The position numbers and the translations under genes were made by a program. The notes below the pieces were generated by a model that saw only the letters and a list, made by a program, of their open reading frames with translations, did no database searches and was not told where the DNA came from. From DAOUBF01 sp034432795 (lineage in GTDB: Bacteria; Chloroflexota; Anaerolineae; DSLN01): DNA of 64,000 bases. Within the stretch, counting starts at the first letter, position 1. Each line of letters starts with the position of its first letter. Below are positions 34,096-42,996 of the stretch, one piece after another. Location of the stretch: the NCBI GenBank assembly GCA_034432795.1, contig DAOUBF010000015.1:1-64000 (forward strand), written 5' to 3'.

Positions 34096-35346
34096 CTAGC
34101 GTGTGCGGCGGCGGAGGAAGGCCGGAATATCCAGGTCGTTCTTATCAAAGTCGGCATCGCGCCGAGGGCGCTCCGGCGGCGCAACCAGGTCCTCCTCATA
34201 CAGCGGCGATTCGCGCCGGGGTGGAGGCTCCTGCCGCGTAGGCTCCCCGCCGCGCCCAGGGGAGAGGTTCGCCCCGGCCGTGATGCGCGTGTCGCTCTGC
34301 GTGGCAGGCCGGGACGGCTCTGGCGCGGGGCGTTCACGTGTGCCCGGCGCCTGGGCGGGCGTGGAGGCCAGCACCACCGGGCGCAGCGGCCCATTCGTGC
34401 GCTCAAAGCCGGTGGCGATCACCGTCACGCGGATCTGGTCGCGCATGCTCTCGTCCACCACCGCGCCGAAGATCATGTTGGCGTCGGGATGCGCTGTGCC
34501 CTTGATGATCTCGGCGGCTTCGTACACCTCAAACAGGGTCATGTCTGGGCCGCCGGTGACGTTGAACAGGATGCCCCGTGCGCCGTCAATGGTCACATCC
34601 AGCAGGTGGCTGGAGATAGCGGCCTCGGCGGCCTTGCGCGCCCGGTCGTCGCCTATGCCTGTGCCTACAGCCATCAGCGCTGCCCCGCCCTCCGACATGA
34701 TCGTGCGCACATCGGCGAAGTCCAGGTTGATCAGCCCCGGCACGGTGATCAGCTCGGAGATGCCCTGGATGCCCTGGCGCAGCACATCATCGGCCACGCG
34801 GAAAGCCGACTGCAGCGAGGCTTTCTTGTCCACGATCTGGAGCAGGCGGTCATTGGGGATGACGATCAGGGTGTCCACATGCTCCTTCAACCGCTCAATG
34901 CCTGCTTCGGCAATCTCCGCCCGACGTTTTCCCTCAAAGCTGAAGGGCCGGGTGACCACGCCGATCGTCAGGGCGTTGACCTCCCTGGCGATGCGGGCGA
35001 TCACCGGGGCCGCACCGCTGCCCGTGCCTCCGCCCATACCGCAGGTGATAAAGATCATGTCGGCCCCTTTGCAGATCTCATAGAGATCGTCCGCCGACTC
35101 CTCGGCGGCCTTCTCGCCGATCTCCGGGTTGCCGCCCGCGCCGAGGCCGCGCGTGAGCTTATCGCCAATGCGCACCTTCTTGGGTGCCTGGGAGAGCATC
35201 AACGCCTGGCCATCCGTGTTAACCGCGATGAACTCAATGCCGTTCAGGCCCTCCTCTAACATACGATTGACAGCGTTCTGGCCTCCGCCGCCTACCCCGA
35301 TCACTTTGATCTGGGCAAAGTTTTCAATGTCCTGTGTCCGCTGCAT
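34096..35346 (-). CDS. ftsZ: Cell division GTPase FtsZ
   Basis: The 416-residue tubulin homologue polymerises at mid-cell to form the Z ring. Seen: GVGGGGQNAVNRM, the tubulin signature GGGTGSGAAP, and the T7 loop LINLDFADVR. A Pro/Arg-rich variable linker (about residues 325-400) follows, then the C-terminal peptide DLDIPAFLRRR that binds FtsA and other partners. It is the last gene of the dcw cluster and is followed by a strong terminator. Confidence 0.97.
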   Translation of the reverse strand: MQRTQDIENFAQIKVIGVGGGGQNAVNRMLEEGLNGIEFIAVNTDGQALMLSQAPKKVRIGDKLTRGLGAGGNPEIGEKAAEESADDLYEICKGADMIFITCGMGGGTGSGAAPVIARIAREVNALTIGVVTRPFSFEGKRRAEIAEAGIERLKEHVDTLIVIPNDRLLQIVDKKASLQSAFRVADDVLRQGIQGISELITVPGLINLDFADVRTIMSEGGAALMAVGTGIGDDRARKAAEAAISSHLLDVTIDGARGILFNVTGGPDMTLFEVYEAAEIIKGTAHPDANMIFGAVVDESMRDQIRVTVIATGFERTNGPLRPVVLASTPAQAPGTRERPAPEPSRPATQSDTRITAGANLSPGRGGEPTRQEPPPRRESPLYEEDLVAPPERPRRDADFDKNDLDIPAFLRRRTR

Positions 35347-35385
35347 GGCTTTCCTCCTTCCCTTGTCTTTATAGTGAAGATGTCA

Positions 35386-35448
35386 GTCGTCAGGAGTCAG
35401 CAGCCAGCCGTCCGGCCTCTGACAGTCTGACTGCTGACTCCTGGCGAC
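35386..35448. repeat. Inverted repeat in the ftsA-ftsZ gap
   Basis: Arms GTCGTCAGGAGTCAGCAG (35386-35403) and CTGCTGACTCCTGGCGAC (35431-35448) pair over 17 of 18 positions. This is a further palindromic repeat family; related arms form the terminator after ftsZ. Confidence 0.6.
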
Positions 35449-35452
35449 CGGG

Positions 35453-36694
35453 TTACCCCGGCAAGAGGGCTTTAAGCACCCCCTTAATCCGGTTGCTAAA
35501 CAGGCCGCGCCGCACCCGCTCACGCTCGTGTGGGCGGAGCACAAGGGTGTCTTCGCGCATGCCCCAGCGCAGCAACCCAACGCTGGTGGCATAGGCCGGG
35601 CTGGAGAGCGTATCGGTCAGTCCGCTCAGGTCGCCGGGGGTGGCGATGCGCACCGGCAGCCCTAAGACCTCACGCCCCAGTTCGCGTATCCCCGGTAGCA
35701 GGCTTGTCCCCCCGCACAGGACGACACCCGCCGGCAGCATACTGTCGTAGCCGGAGCGTTTGATCTCACGCAGGATCAGCTCAAAGATTTCCTCCACCCG
35801 CGCTGAGATGATCACGGCCAGGTCGCGGCGGCTGATCGTCTGGGCGCCATTGTCGCCAAACGCCTTAACACTGAACGTCGCCCCGGAGGGCACAGCGTCG
35901 GGGAGGGCATGGCCGTGCTCAATCTTGATGGCTTCGGCGGTGTCAAAAGGCAGGCGTAGCCCCATGGCGATGTCGTTGGTCACCTGGTTGCCCCCCACCG
36001 GCAGGATGGCCGTGTGCCAGAGCGTGCCGTCAATGAAGATGCCGATGTCGGTCGTGCCGCCGCCGATGTCGGCGAGCACCACGCCCATGTTGCGCTCGCT
36101 GGGGCTGAGCACGGCTTCGCCGGAGGCCAGCGGGTTGATCACGAACTCGTCCACCTCCACCCCGGCACCGCGCACGCACTGGGCCAGGTTCTGTACGGAG
36201 GCCGCCGACGCCGTGATGATGTGCGCTTCCACCTCCAGCTTGAAGCCGTACATGCCCGTCGGGCTGTGCACCCCCTCCTGGCCGTCCAGCGTGTAGCCGC
36301 GCGGGATGATGTGAATCACCTGGCGGTTGTGGGGGATGGCGATGGCCTGGGCGTCGGCCAGCGCGCGCTCCACGTGCTCCTGGTCAATGGCGTGATCGCT
36401 GCGCGTGATGGCCACGACCCCCCGGCTGTTCAACGCGCTGACGTGCTCCCCCGCCAGGCTGACATAAGCCCGACCGATCTCATAGCCGGAGATGCGCTCG
36501 GCCCGCTCCACCGCGGCGGCAATGGCCGCGACCGTCTCGGCCACGTTGACGACGTTGCCCTTGCGCAGGCCCCGCGAAGGGGAAACGCCCACGCCGACGA
36601 TCTGCAATGCCCCGCCCTCGCCCACCTCGCCGATGAGCGCGCAGACTTTGGTTGTGCCTACATCTATTCCGACCAGTGCATGAGGTGTGCTCAT
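35453..36694 (-). CDS. ftsA: Cell division protein FtsA
   Basis: Start 36694 has GGGAGGAG upstream. The 413-residue actin-fold ATPase anchors FtsZ to the membrane. Seen: phosphate-1 ALVGIDVGTTKVCALIGEV, the SHS2/1C domain, phosphate-2 VVLADIGGGTTDIGIF, adenosine motif GVVLCGGTSLLPGI, and the C-terminal amphipathic tail with basic residues (RRGLFSNRIKGVLKALLPG) that acts as membrane-targeting sequence. Confidence 0.95.
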   Translation of the reverse strand: MSTPHALVGIDVGTTKVCALIGEVGEGGALQIVGVGVSPSRGLRKGNVVNVAETVAAIAAAVERAERISGYEIGRAYVSLAGEHVSALNSRGVVAITRSDHAIDQEHVERALADAQAIAIPHNRQVIHIIPRGYTLDGQEGVHSPTGMYGFKLEVEAHIITASAASVQNLAQCVRGAGVEVDEFVINPLASGEAVLSPSERNMGVVLADIGGGTTDIGIFIDGTLWHTAILPVGGNQVTNDIAMGLRLPFDTAEAIKIEHGHALPDAVPSGATFSVKAFGDNGAQTISRRDLAVIISARVEEIFELILREIKRSGYDSMLPAGVVLCGGTSLLPGIRELGREVLGLPVRIATPGDLSGLTDTLSSPAYATSVGLLRWGMREDTLVLRPHERERVRRGLFSNRIKGVLKALLPG

Positions 36695-36790
36695 AGACTT
36701 CTCCTCCCACATGTCGCTCGTCAAACGTCCGCCCTTACGCCGCACCGTTTACGTATGGTTCTCGCGGATACGCGTTTGACGTGTGACGTT

Positions 36791-37660
36791 TTACGGTCCC
36801 GGTGTCGGCGTCGGCGTCGGCAGCCGGTAATAAGGGTGGCGGACATCGTCCACCACCAGTGCCAGCGGGCGCAGGCCGCGCGCCTCCAGGCTGGCGACGA
36901 GCGCGTTGTAAATCACCAGCTTCTGGGCCATGTCGTTCCCCACGCCGAAATAAGCCGTCCAGCCGCGAGCGTCTTCAAAGGCCAGCCCGCCGGATGGGGC
37001 ATAGCGCAATTCCCCGGCCTGAGGGACGAGCGCGTGCAAGGCCAGCGCCCCGACGATCAGGGCCTCCGGTAGCTGCTCTGTCGTCTGGCCAGCGATCGCG
37101 CCGTCCTCGGCCACCACCGTCAACAGCCCCTCTATCTGGCCACGCACAGGCATCAGATGGCCCGTCGCGTCGGCCCACTGCGCCGTCTGGCCGTCCATCC
37201 AGAGCAGCACCGGTTCGCGCTCGGTGACCTCAATGGTGACGCGGTTGGGCCAGGCAGCGCGCACTCTGACGTCGGCCACGTTGGGCACCTGGCGGACAGC
37301 CGCCTCAATCTGGGTCGGGTCCACCCAAAAGGCATGCAGGCCGCTCACTGCGGCGGCGCTGGCAATTTCCTCCGGGGGCACGAATCGCGTCCCGCTGATC
37401 TCCGGTGACACGACATAATACTCGTCCCCTTGTACAATGACCCCCATGAAGCCCAGGCACAGGGCCAGCAGCAGCAGGCTGAGGGCATGTGCCCAGGTCA
37501 GGCGGCGGCCCACAGTTTCCCTGATCCCTGTAGAGAATCCGTTGAATGCCGTATTCTGTCTGATGGCAGGCAGCGCCAGGCGCGGCACGGCCAGGCCAAA
37601 GCGCTGCATCCGCGCCTGGCGGCGGCGACTGCGCTTACGCACCATAGCGCTATCCGCCAT
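36791..37660 (-). CDS. ftsQ: Cell division protein FtsQ/DivIB
   Basis: Start ATG 37660 overlaps the last codons of ddl. The product has a basic cytoplasmic N-terminus, one membrane helix (ALSLLLLALCLGFMGVIV), a POTRA domain beginning with the EISGTRFVPPEEIASA strand (the family form is V.G...ls..ei), then the beta domain. It ends in a Pro/Thr tail. It links early and late divisome proteins outside the membrane. Position between ddl and ftsA is typical. Confidence 0.9.
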   Translation of the reverse strand: MADSAMVRKRSRRRQARMQRFGLAVPRLALPAIRQNTAFNGFSTGIRETVGRRLTWAHALSLLLLALCLGFMGVIVQGDEYYVVSPEISGTRFVPPEEIASAAAVSGLHAFWVDPTQIEAAVRQVPNVADVRVRAAWPNRVTIEVTEREPVLLWMDGQTAQWADATGHLMPVRGQIEGLLTVVAEDGAIAGQTTEQLPEALIVGALALHALVPQAGELRYAPSGGLAFEDARGWTAYFGVGNDMAQKLVIYNALVASLEARGLRPLALVVDDVRHPYYRLPTPTPTPGP

Positions 37661-38804
37661 CGGCCTCCGCCTTGTCATCCGTGCGCGACCGCTGCTTCTG
37701 CGCGTGCCGCTCCAGCGCCAGTTGAATCAGGCGGTCAATCAGTTCGCTGTAGGGGATGCCGCTGGCCTCCCACAGCTTCGGGTACATGCTGATGGCGGTG
37801 AAGCCCGGAATCGTGTTGATCTCGCCCACGTATAGCTCCCCCGTCGTGCGCTCCAGCAAAAAGTCCACCCGCGCCATGCCCGCGCCGTCCACAGCCCGGT
37901 ACACTCGCAGCGCCAGTTCACGTGCCCGCTCCGCTGTCTCCGGTGGGATGGGGGCCGGGATGAGCAACTCCGAGGCGTTGTCCAGGTACTTGGCGGCGTA
38001 GTCGTAGAACTCGCGGCTGGGGATGATCTCGCCAGGGACGGAGGCGATGGGGTCCTCATTGCCCAGCACGCTGACCTCAATCTCGCGGGCATCCAGGCCG
38101 CGCTCCACCAGCAGCCGCCGGTCGTATTGTGCCGCCTCGGCCAGTCCGACGGCCAGTTCGGCACGGTTGTGCGCTTTGGTCACGCCCACGCTGGAGCCCA
38201 GGTTGGCCGGTTTGACGAACATGGGGTAGGGGAAAGCCGCCTCCAGTTCGTCCATGACCGCTTCCGGCTCGCGCTCCCAGCGCGAGCGCAACACCAGCCG
38301 GTAGTCTGCCACCGGGATATTGTGTGCGCGCATCAGGTCCTTAAACAGCACCTTGTCCATGCCCACCGCCGAGGCCAGCACGCCTGCGCCCACATAGGGG
38401 ATGTCGGCCAGTTCCAACAGCCCCTGGATCGTGCCGTCTTCCCCGTACGGCCCATGCAGCACCGGAAAGATGACATCTATCTCGCTGATGGGCGAAGGCC
38501 GGGCCGGCGACGAGGCCCCCGCAATCGCCACCAGCGCCTCCGACTTCGGCGCCCCGTCCGGTGCTTCAGGGGTGGCCACCTCCTGGGGGAGTGGCGGCGT
38601 TTCCGCTGCCGCGCTGCCTGCCGTCAACTGGAGCATGGGGTCACCGCTTGTCAGCCAGCGCCCCGTTTTGGTGATGCCGATGGGGATGATCTCATACTTC
38701 GTCTTGTCCATCGCGGCCATCACCGAGCGCGCGGACATGAGCGAGACCTCATGCTCGCTGCTGCGGCCACCGAAAATGACCCCAACGCGGATCTTTCGCT
38801 TCAT
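37650..38804 (-). CDS. ddl: D-alanine-D-alanine ligase
   Basis: This ATP-grasp enzyme makes the D-Ala-D-Ala end of the peptidoglycan precursor. Seen: VIFGGRSSEHEVSL at the N-terminus, VLHGPYGEDGTIQG, FVKPANLGSSVGVTK and EINTIPGFTAISMYPKLW. Start 38804 is preferred (AGAGGT upstream). A proline- and alanine-rich insert lies near residues 65-105, between conserved blocks. A palindromic repeat copy lies immediately before the gene. Confidence 0.95.
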   Translation of the reverse strand: MKRKIRVGVIFGGRSSEHEVSLMSARSVMAAMDKTKYEIIPIGITKTGRWLTSGDPMLQLTAGSAAAETPPLPQEVATPEAPDGAPKSEALVAIAGASSPARPSPISEIDVIFPVLHGPYGEDGTIQGLLELADIPYVGAGVLASAVGMDKVLFKDLMRAHNIPVADYRLVLRSRWEREPEAVMDELEAAFPYPMFVKPANLGSSVGVTKAHNRAELAVGLAEAAQYDRRLLVERGLDAREIEVSVLGNEDPIASVPGEIIPSREFYDYAAKYLDNASELLIPAPIPPETAERARELALRVYRAVDGAGMARVDFLLERTTGELYVGEINTIPGFTAISMYPKLWEASGIPYSELIDRLIQLALERHAQKQRSRTDDKAEADGG

Positions 38805-38816
38805 GAGATGACCTCT

Positions 38817-38904
38817 TATATTCATCGCAGAGCGCGCAGGGAACGCAGAGATTGATAAATAAAAATTCTCTACGCGCTCAGTGCTCTCTGCGGTAAATCC
38901 CTGT
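38817..38904. repeat. ACCGCAGAG/CTCTGCGGT palindromic repeat, copy 2 (murCB-ddl gap)
   Basis: Almost identical to 24838-24926, including the core GATTGATAAATAAAAATTC. It fills the murCB-ddl gap and touches the murCB stop codon. Confidence 0.75.
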
Positions 38905-41321
38905 CACCACTCGCCGACCAGCCAAATCTCCAGTTCCAACTCCACGCCGAACACCTCGCGCACCCGCGTTCGCGCCAGGTCAATCAGCGCCTTGACATCG
39001 CTGGCGCGGGCCTGGCCATGATTGATGAAAAAGTTGGCGTGGACGGGCGAGATCTCGGCATCGCCTATGCGTGTGCCTTTCAGCCCGGCGGCGTCAATCA
39101 GGCGGCCCGCGTAATCACCTGGCGGGTTCTTGAACATAGAGCCGATGCTCGCGCCTGGCGGCTGGGTGCGCTTACGGTGCTCCACGAAGGCGTTGACCCG
39201 TGCTTCCAGGGCCTCAACCGGCTGGGGGGTGAGCGCGAATTCGGCGGCGAGCACGACGCGCGGCTCCTTGCCCGCCCGCAGTTCGCGGGCCAGCAGACTG
39301 TTCCGGTACTCGTATTGCAGATCGTCCACCATCCAGGTGTGGATGCGCCCATCGGGGTCCAGGATCGTGGCCGTGCGCAGGCAACCGGCGATGTCGCCGC
39401 CATGTGCGCCGGCGTTGCCGAACACCGCGCCGCCGACCGTCCCCGGCACGTTTACAGCCCATTCCAGCCCGGCCAGGCCTCGGGAGACGCATTGTCGCGC
39501 CAGCATGCTCAGGGTCGCGCCCGACTCGGCCCGCAGGGTCACCCAGGCCCCACTGTGGCGGAATTGCACACCTTTAGCGCGGTTCAGGATGACCAGCCCG
39601 CGCACGCCCCGGTCGGAGACGAGCACATTGGAGCCGCCGCCCAGAATGAGATAGGGCAGGCGATGCGCTCGCGCCAGCTTCACTGCGCGTACCAGGTCCT
39701 CCACGTTCTGGGCGTTGACGAAGTACTCCGCCGGGCCGCCGATGCGCGCCGAGGTGTAGCGGGCCAGAGGTTCATTCTTGGCGAAGCGGTCCTCAAACAC
39801 CTCCTGAAAGACGCGCTCCATGGCTTCCAGGATGGTCAGGTGGAGCGGGGGCAGCCGGTTGTTGCCCTGGAGCCGCTCCAGCAGCCAGCGGCCCACCTGG
39901 TTGGCATCGCCTGCGCTCAGCGTGATGACCACGTCGCCGGGCCGGACGCGCCGGGCGAGTTCGTCCGTGACCTTCGCCAGCGTAGGGATGTAGCGGGCGC
40001 TGCGGTGCTTCATGCGCGCCACCAGGTCCTTGGCGGTGATGCCCAGAATGGGCTGCTCGCGGGCGGCGTAAATATCGGTCACGATCACGTGGTCGGCGTC
40101 GTCAAAGCTCCGGGCGAAGTCCTCCATCAGGGCGCGCGTGCGCGTAAAGGTGTGCGGCTGGAACACGGCCCAGATCGTCGCCTGAGGGTAGCGTTGCCGC
40201 GCCGCCGCCAGCGTGGCGCGGACCTCGGTGGGGTGATGGGCGTAGTCGTCCACGACGGTCACGCCGCCGGCCTCGCCGATGACCTCAAAGCGACGGCCCA
40301 TGCCGTGAAAGCCGGTGAGCGCCTCGCGGGCCACCGGGAAGGGGACACCCATCTCGGCGGCCACAGCCAGCGCCGCCAGCGCATTGCGCACGTTGTGCAG
40401 GCCCGGTACGCGTAGCCGCACCAGCCCCAGCATCTCCCCTTCGCGCTCTACCAGGAAGTCGCTGCCGCCCGCCTGGTTGGGGCGGATGTCCAGCGCCCGC
40501 CAGGCCGCGCCCTCCCCCAGGCCGTAGAAGGCCACGCGCCCCCACTTGGCATGCAGCAGGCCCAACTCCCTGGCCCCAGGGTCGTCCCAGCAGGCCACCA
40601 GCAGACCCTCCGCCGGGACCAGGTTGGTGAATTCGTGGAAGGCCGCCTTCACATCGTCCAGGGTGGGGTAGATGTCCGGGTGGTCGTGCTCTATATTCGT
40701 GACCACAGCGATGGTTGGCTTCAGCCCCAGGAACATGCGGTCATACTCATCGGCCTCAATGACGAAGGGCTTGCCCTGCCCGGCCCGTGCGTTGGTGCCC
40801 AGTTCGTTCAGCACGCCACCCAGGACAAAGGTCGGGTCTTGCCCGGCCTCCATCAGGATCAGCGCGATCATGCCGGTGGTGGTGGTCTTGCCGTGCGTCC
40901 CGGCCACGCAGATACCGATCCGCCCCGCCATGAGTTCGCCCAGGAAGTCGGCGCGTTTGACCACCGGGATGCCCTGGGCCTGAGCTGCCTCCACCTCCGG
41001 GTTGTCGGGGCGCACCGCCGAGGAGATGACCACAGCGTCGGCGCGGCCCACGTTCCCGGCGCGGTGCCCCTGGTAGATGCGCGCGCCCAGAAGCGCCAGC
41101 GCGTCGGTCAATGCGTTGGTTGCCACATCAGAACCGGACACGGTATATCCCTCTTCCAGCAACACTCTGGCGATCGCCGAAAGCCCGGCGCCGCCGATGC
41201 CCACGAAATGGATGTGCGCCCCAGGGCGCAGCCGGATGGCTTTCACCCCTGGCGCTCCCTCCCCACCCTGCCCCCGTTGCGAGGGCGGGGCGTGAACGGA
41301 TCGTTCCTGTCCCCCGGTCAC
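38904..41321 (-). CDS. murCB: MurC-MurB fusion: UDP-MurNAc-L-alanine ligase / UDP-MurNAc dehydrogenase
   Basis: The 805-residue bifunctional protein joins two steps of peptidoglycan precursor synthesis. MurC spans about residues 25-480: HFVGIGGAGLSAIARVL, CVAGTHGKTTTTGM, VVDDYAHHPTEV. MurB spans about 515-805: ARIGGPAEYFV, LILGGGSNVLVSDRG, PGTVGGAVFGNAGAHGG, GASIGSMFKNPPGDYAGRLI, HANFFIN. Start GTG 41321 overlaps the CvpA stop (GTGA); the first 25 residues are low-complexity and repeat-derived, so GTG 41246 is an alternative. Confidence 0.93.
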   Translation of the reverse strand: MTGGQERSVHAPPSQRGQGGEGAPGVKAIRLRPGAHIHFVGIGGAGLSAIARVLLEEGYTVSGSDVATNALTDALALLGARIYQGHRAGNVGRADAVVISSAVRPDNPEVEAAQAQGIPVVKRADFLGELMAGRIGICVAGTHGKTTTTGMIALILMEAGQDPTFVLGGVLNELGTNARAGQGKPFVIEADEYDRMFLGLKPTIAVVTNIEHDHPDIYPTLDDVKAAFHEFTNLVPAEGLLVACWDDPGARELGLLHAKWGRVAFYGLGEGAAWRALDIRPNQAGGSDFLVEREGEMLGLVRLRVPGLHNVRNALAALAVAAEMGVPFPVAREALTGFHGMGRRFEVIGEAGGVTVVDDYAHHPTEVRATLAAARQRYPQATIWAVFQPHTFTRTRALMEDFARSFDDADHVIVTDIYAAREQPILGITAKDLVARMKHRSARYIPTLAKVTDELARRVRPGDVVITLSAGDANQVGRWLLERLQGNNRLPPLHLTILEAMERVFQEVFEDRFAKNEPLARYTSARIGGPAEYFVNAQNVEDLVRAVKLARAHRLPYLILGGGSNVLVSDRGVRGLVILNRAKGVQFRHSGAWVTLRAESGATLSMLARQCVSRGLAGLEWAVNVPGTVGGAVFGNAGAHGGDIAGCLRTATILDPDGRIHTWMVDDLQYEYRNSLLARELRAGKEPRVVLAAEFALTPQPVEALEARVNAFVEHRKRTQPPGASIGSMFKNPPGDYAGRLIDAAGLKGTRIGDAEISPVHANFFINHGQARASDVKALIDLARTRVREVFGVELELEIWLVGEW
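41252..41310. repeat. CCCTCCC-type palindromic repeat at the murCB 5-prime end
   Basis: CTCCCTCCCCACCCTGCCCC and GCGAGGGCGGGGCG form an imperfect stem. The sequence encodes the N-terminal 25 residues of the long murCB reading frame. Confidence 0.5.
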
Positions 41322-41851
41322 ACCATCGCCACGATAACGAAGATAAACAGGACGATCAGCGCCGGTGGCAGGTACGGCTTAAGCAGCGCAGGTGGCAGCC
41401 AGGCCACCAGGTCCGCCGCCGGGGAATCCGTCGCCGGCGGCAGCATGATGTTCGCCGGAAACGGATACCCCTGCTGGTGCAGGTAATACCAGAGCGTCCC
41501 CGCCACAAGATAGCCGTTGGCCAGGCCCACCAATAGCCCCAGCAGGGCGTCGCGGACGCCCTCGCTGGCACGCGGGCTGGCGCTCCCCCGTGAGGCCAGG
41601 CGCACCAGTGCCGGTCCCTGATAGGCCGCGAACACAAAGGCCAGGAACAGGACCGACTGGATATAGAAGCGCTGCGCCGCATTGGGCTGAGCGGCCAGGA
41701 GGCGTTGGATCGGGTCGTTGAACGTCTCAATGGCGAACAGGGCCAGCACTATCCCCGCTGTGGCCACGACCTCTTTCGCCCAGCCGCGCATGATGCCGAT
41801 CAGCCCGAACATCAGCACGAAAATCCAGAAGACCGTTTGTATGGCTAACAT
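41318..41851 (-). CDS. CvpA-like four-helix membrane protein in the dcw cluster
   Basis: The 177-residue membrane protein begins with a helix followed by GLIGIMRGWAKEVVATAGI, as in CvpA/colicin V production family proteins. It overlaps murG by 7 bases and murCB by 4 bases (GTGA), so it is translated as part of the cluster. The location between murG and murC suggests a role in envelope assembly. Its biochemical function is unknown. Confidence 0.7.
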   Translation of the reverse strand: MLAIQTVFWIFVLMFGLIGIMRGWAKEVVATAGIVLALFAIETFNDPIQRLLAAQPNAAQRFYIQSVLFLAFVFAAYQGPALVRLASRGSASPRASEGVRDALLGLLVGLANGYLVAGTLWYYLHQQGYPFPANIMLPPATDSPAADLVAWLPPALLKPYLPPALIVLFIFVIVAMV

Positions 41852-42996
41852 AATGCCCTCAATGCGCCAGCCAGCCGCTCGGCGGCATCTGGCACGGCCA
41901 ACGCCCGCGCCCGTGCGGCCATCTGCGCCCGTGCTGCGTCGTCGCGGAGCAATTGCTGCACCGTCGGCAGGAGCTTTTGGCGCAGGTCGGCGTCGTCCAG
42001 CCGGATGGCTGCGCCCTGGGCCGCCAGTGTATCAGCGTTGACGCGCTGGTAGCGCCAGGCGTGCGGGTAAGGCACCAAGATGCTGGGGAGGCCAAACAAC
42101 GGAAACTCCCCCAGCACCGAGGCGCCCGCCCGCGAGACGGCCAGGTCTGCCGCCGCCAGTGCTGCCCCCATCTCCTCATGGAGGTAGGGGTAGGCGTGGT
42201 AGCGCGCCTTGAGCGCCGCGGGCAATGTCTCGCGGCGCGCCGCCACCTGCTCCCAATCCAGTGTCCCACTGATATGGATCACCTGGCACTCCGCCAACAC
42301 GTCCTCCAGAATGGCCATAATGGCCTGGTTGATGCTCCGGGCGCCGCGACTGCCGCCCAGGACGAGCAGGGTCTTCAGCGCCGGGTCCAGCCCGAATGTG
42401 CGTTGCGCCGTTTCGCGGGCCACGCCGCGCAGCGTTGGCCGCACCGGATAGCCGGTGACGATGACCTTTTGCGGCGGCAGGTAGGCCCGCGAGGCTTCCG
42501 TAGTCACCGCCACCCGCGTCGCCAGCCGCGCCAGCGTCTTGATCGCCAGGCCCGGCTCCACGTCGGGCAGATAGATCAAGATGGGCACGCGCCTGAGCCA
42601 GCAGGCCAGCGCCACCGGCGCACTGACGTAGCCCCCGGTCAGGAAGAGCGCATCCGGCTGGAAGCGCCCGACGATGCCCCAGGCCTGCACGAAGCCGCGC
42701 ACGAGCTTTACGGCGTTCCGCAGCATAAGCCCCAGCCCCACGCCGTGCAGCCCGCCGCCGGGGATCGCCACGAACGGCAACCCCGCCCGCCGCACCAGCC
42801 CCTCCTCCAGGCCGCCGATAGTGCCGATCCACAGGAACTCCGCCTCCGCTGCCCTGCCTCCCTCTCCTGAACCAGTACCGGGCTTTAACCCGGTTGTTCG
42901 GGAGAGGGGTTGGGGGGAGGGTCTAAGTGCCTGGACGACGGCCAGGGCCGGGTAAACGTGCCCGCCGGTCCCACCGGCGGCGATCAGAACCCGCAC
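41845..42996 (-). CDS. murG: UDP-GlcNAc:lipid I GlcNAc transferase MurG with repeat-encoded insert
   Basis: This peripheral membrane enzyme makes lipid II. Seen: the N-terminal loop AAGGTGGHVYPALAV, FLTGGYVSAPVALA, LVLGGSRGARSIN and VSRAGASVLGEFPLFGLPSILVPYP. Between helix 1 and strand 2 (residues about 26-49) is a Pro/Gly-rich insert, RPSPQPLSRTTGLKPGTGSG and following, encoded by a palindromic repeat; the family has no such segment. The gene start overlaps the ftsW end by 74 bases. Confidence 0.95.
   Translation of the reverse strand: MRVLIAAGGTGGHVYPALAVVQALRPSPQPLSRTTGLKPGTGSGEGGRAAEAEFLWIGTIGGLEEGLVRRAGLPFVAIPGGGLHGVGLGLMLRNAVKLVRGFVQAWGIVGRFQPDALFLTGGYVSAPVALACWLRRVPILIYLPDVEPGLAIKTLARLATRVAVTTEASRAYLPPQKVIVTGYPVRPTLRGVARETAQRTFGLDPALKTLLVLGGSRGARSINQAIMAILEDVLAECQVIHISGTLDWEQVAARRETLPAALKARYHAYPYLHEEMGAALAAADLAVSRAGASVLGEFPLFGLPSILVPYPHAWRYQRVNADTLAAQGAAIRLDDADLRQKLLPTVQQLLRDDAARAQMAARARALAVPDAAERLAGALRALC
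42858..42925. repeat. Palindromic repeat inserted in frame in murG
   Basis: CCCTCCCTCTCCTGAACC, CCGGGCTTTAACCCGG and GGGAGAGGGGTTGGGGGGAG make a composite of the same modules as the intergenic copies at 11516 and 56664. It keeps the murG frame and reaches the ftsW stop region. Confidence 0.7.

Noticed and set aside
34066..35259. Long plus-strand open frame opposite ftsZ
   Set aside because: It is antisense to a certain gene; long antisense frames are common in GC-rich DNA and its translation shows no domain.
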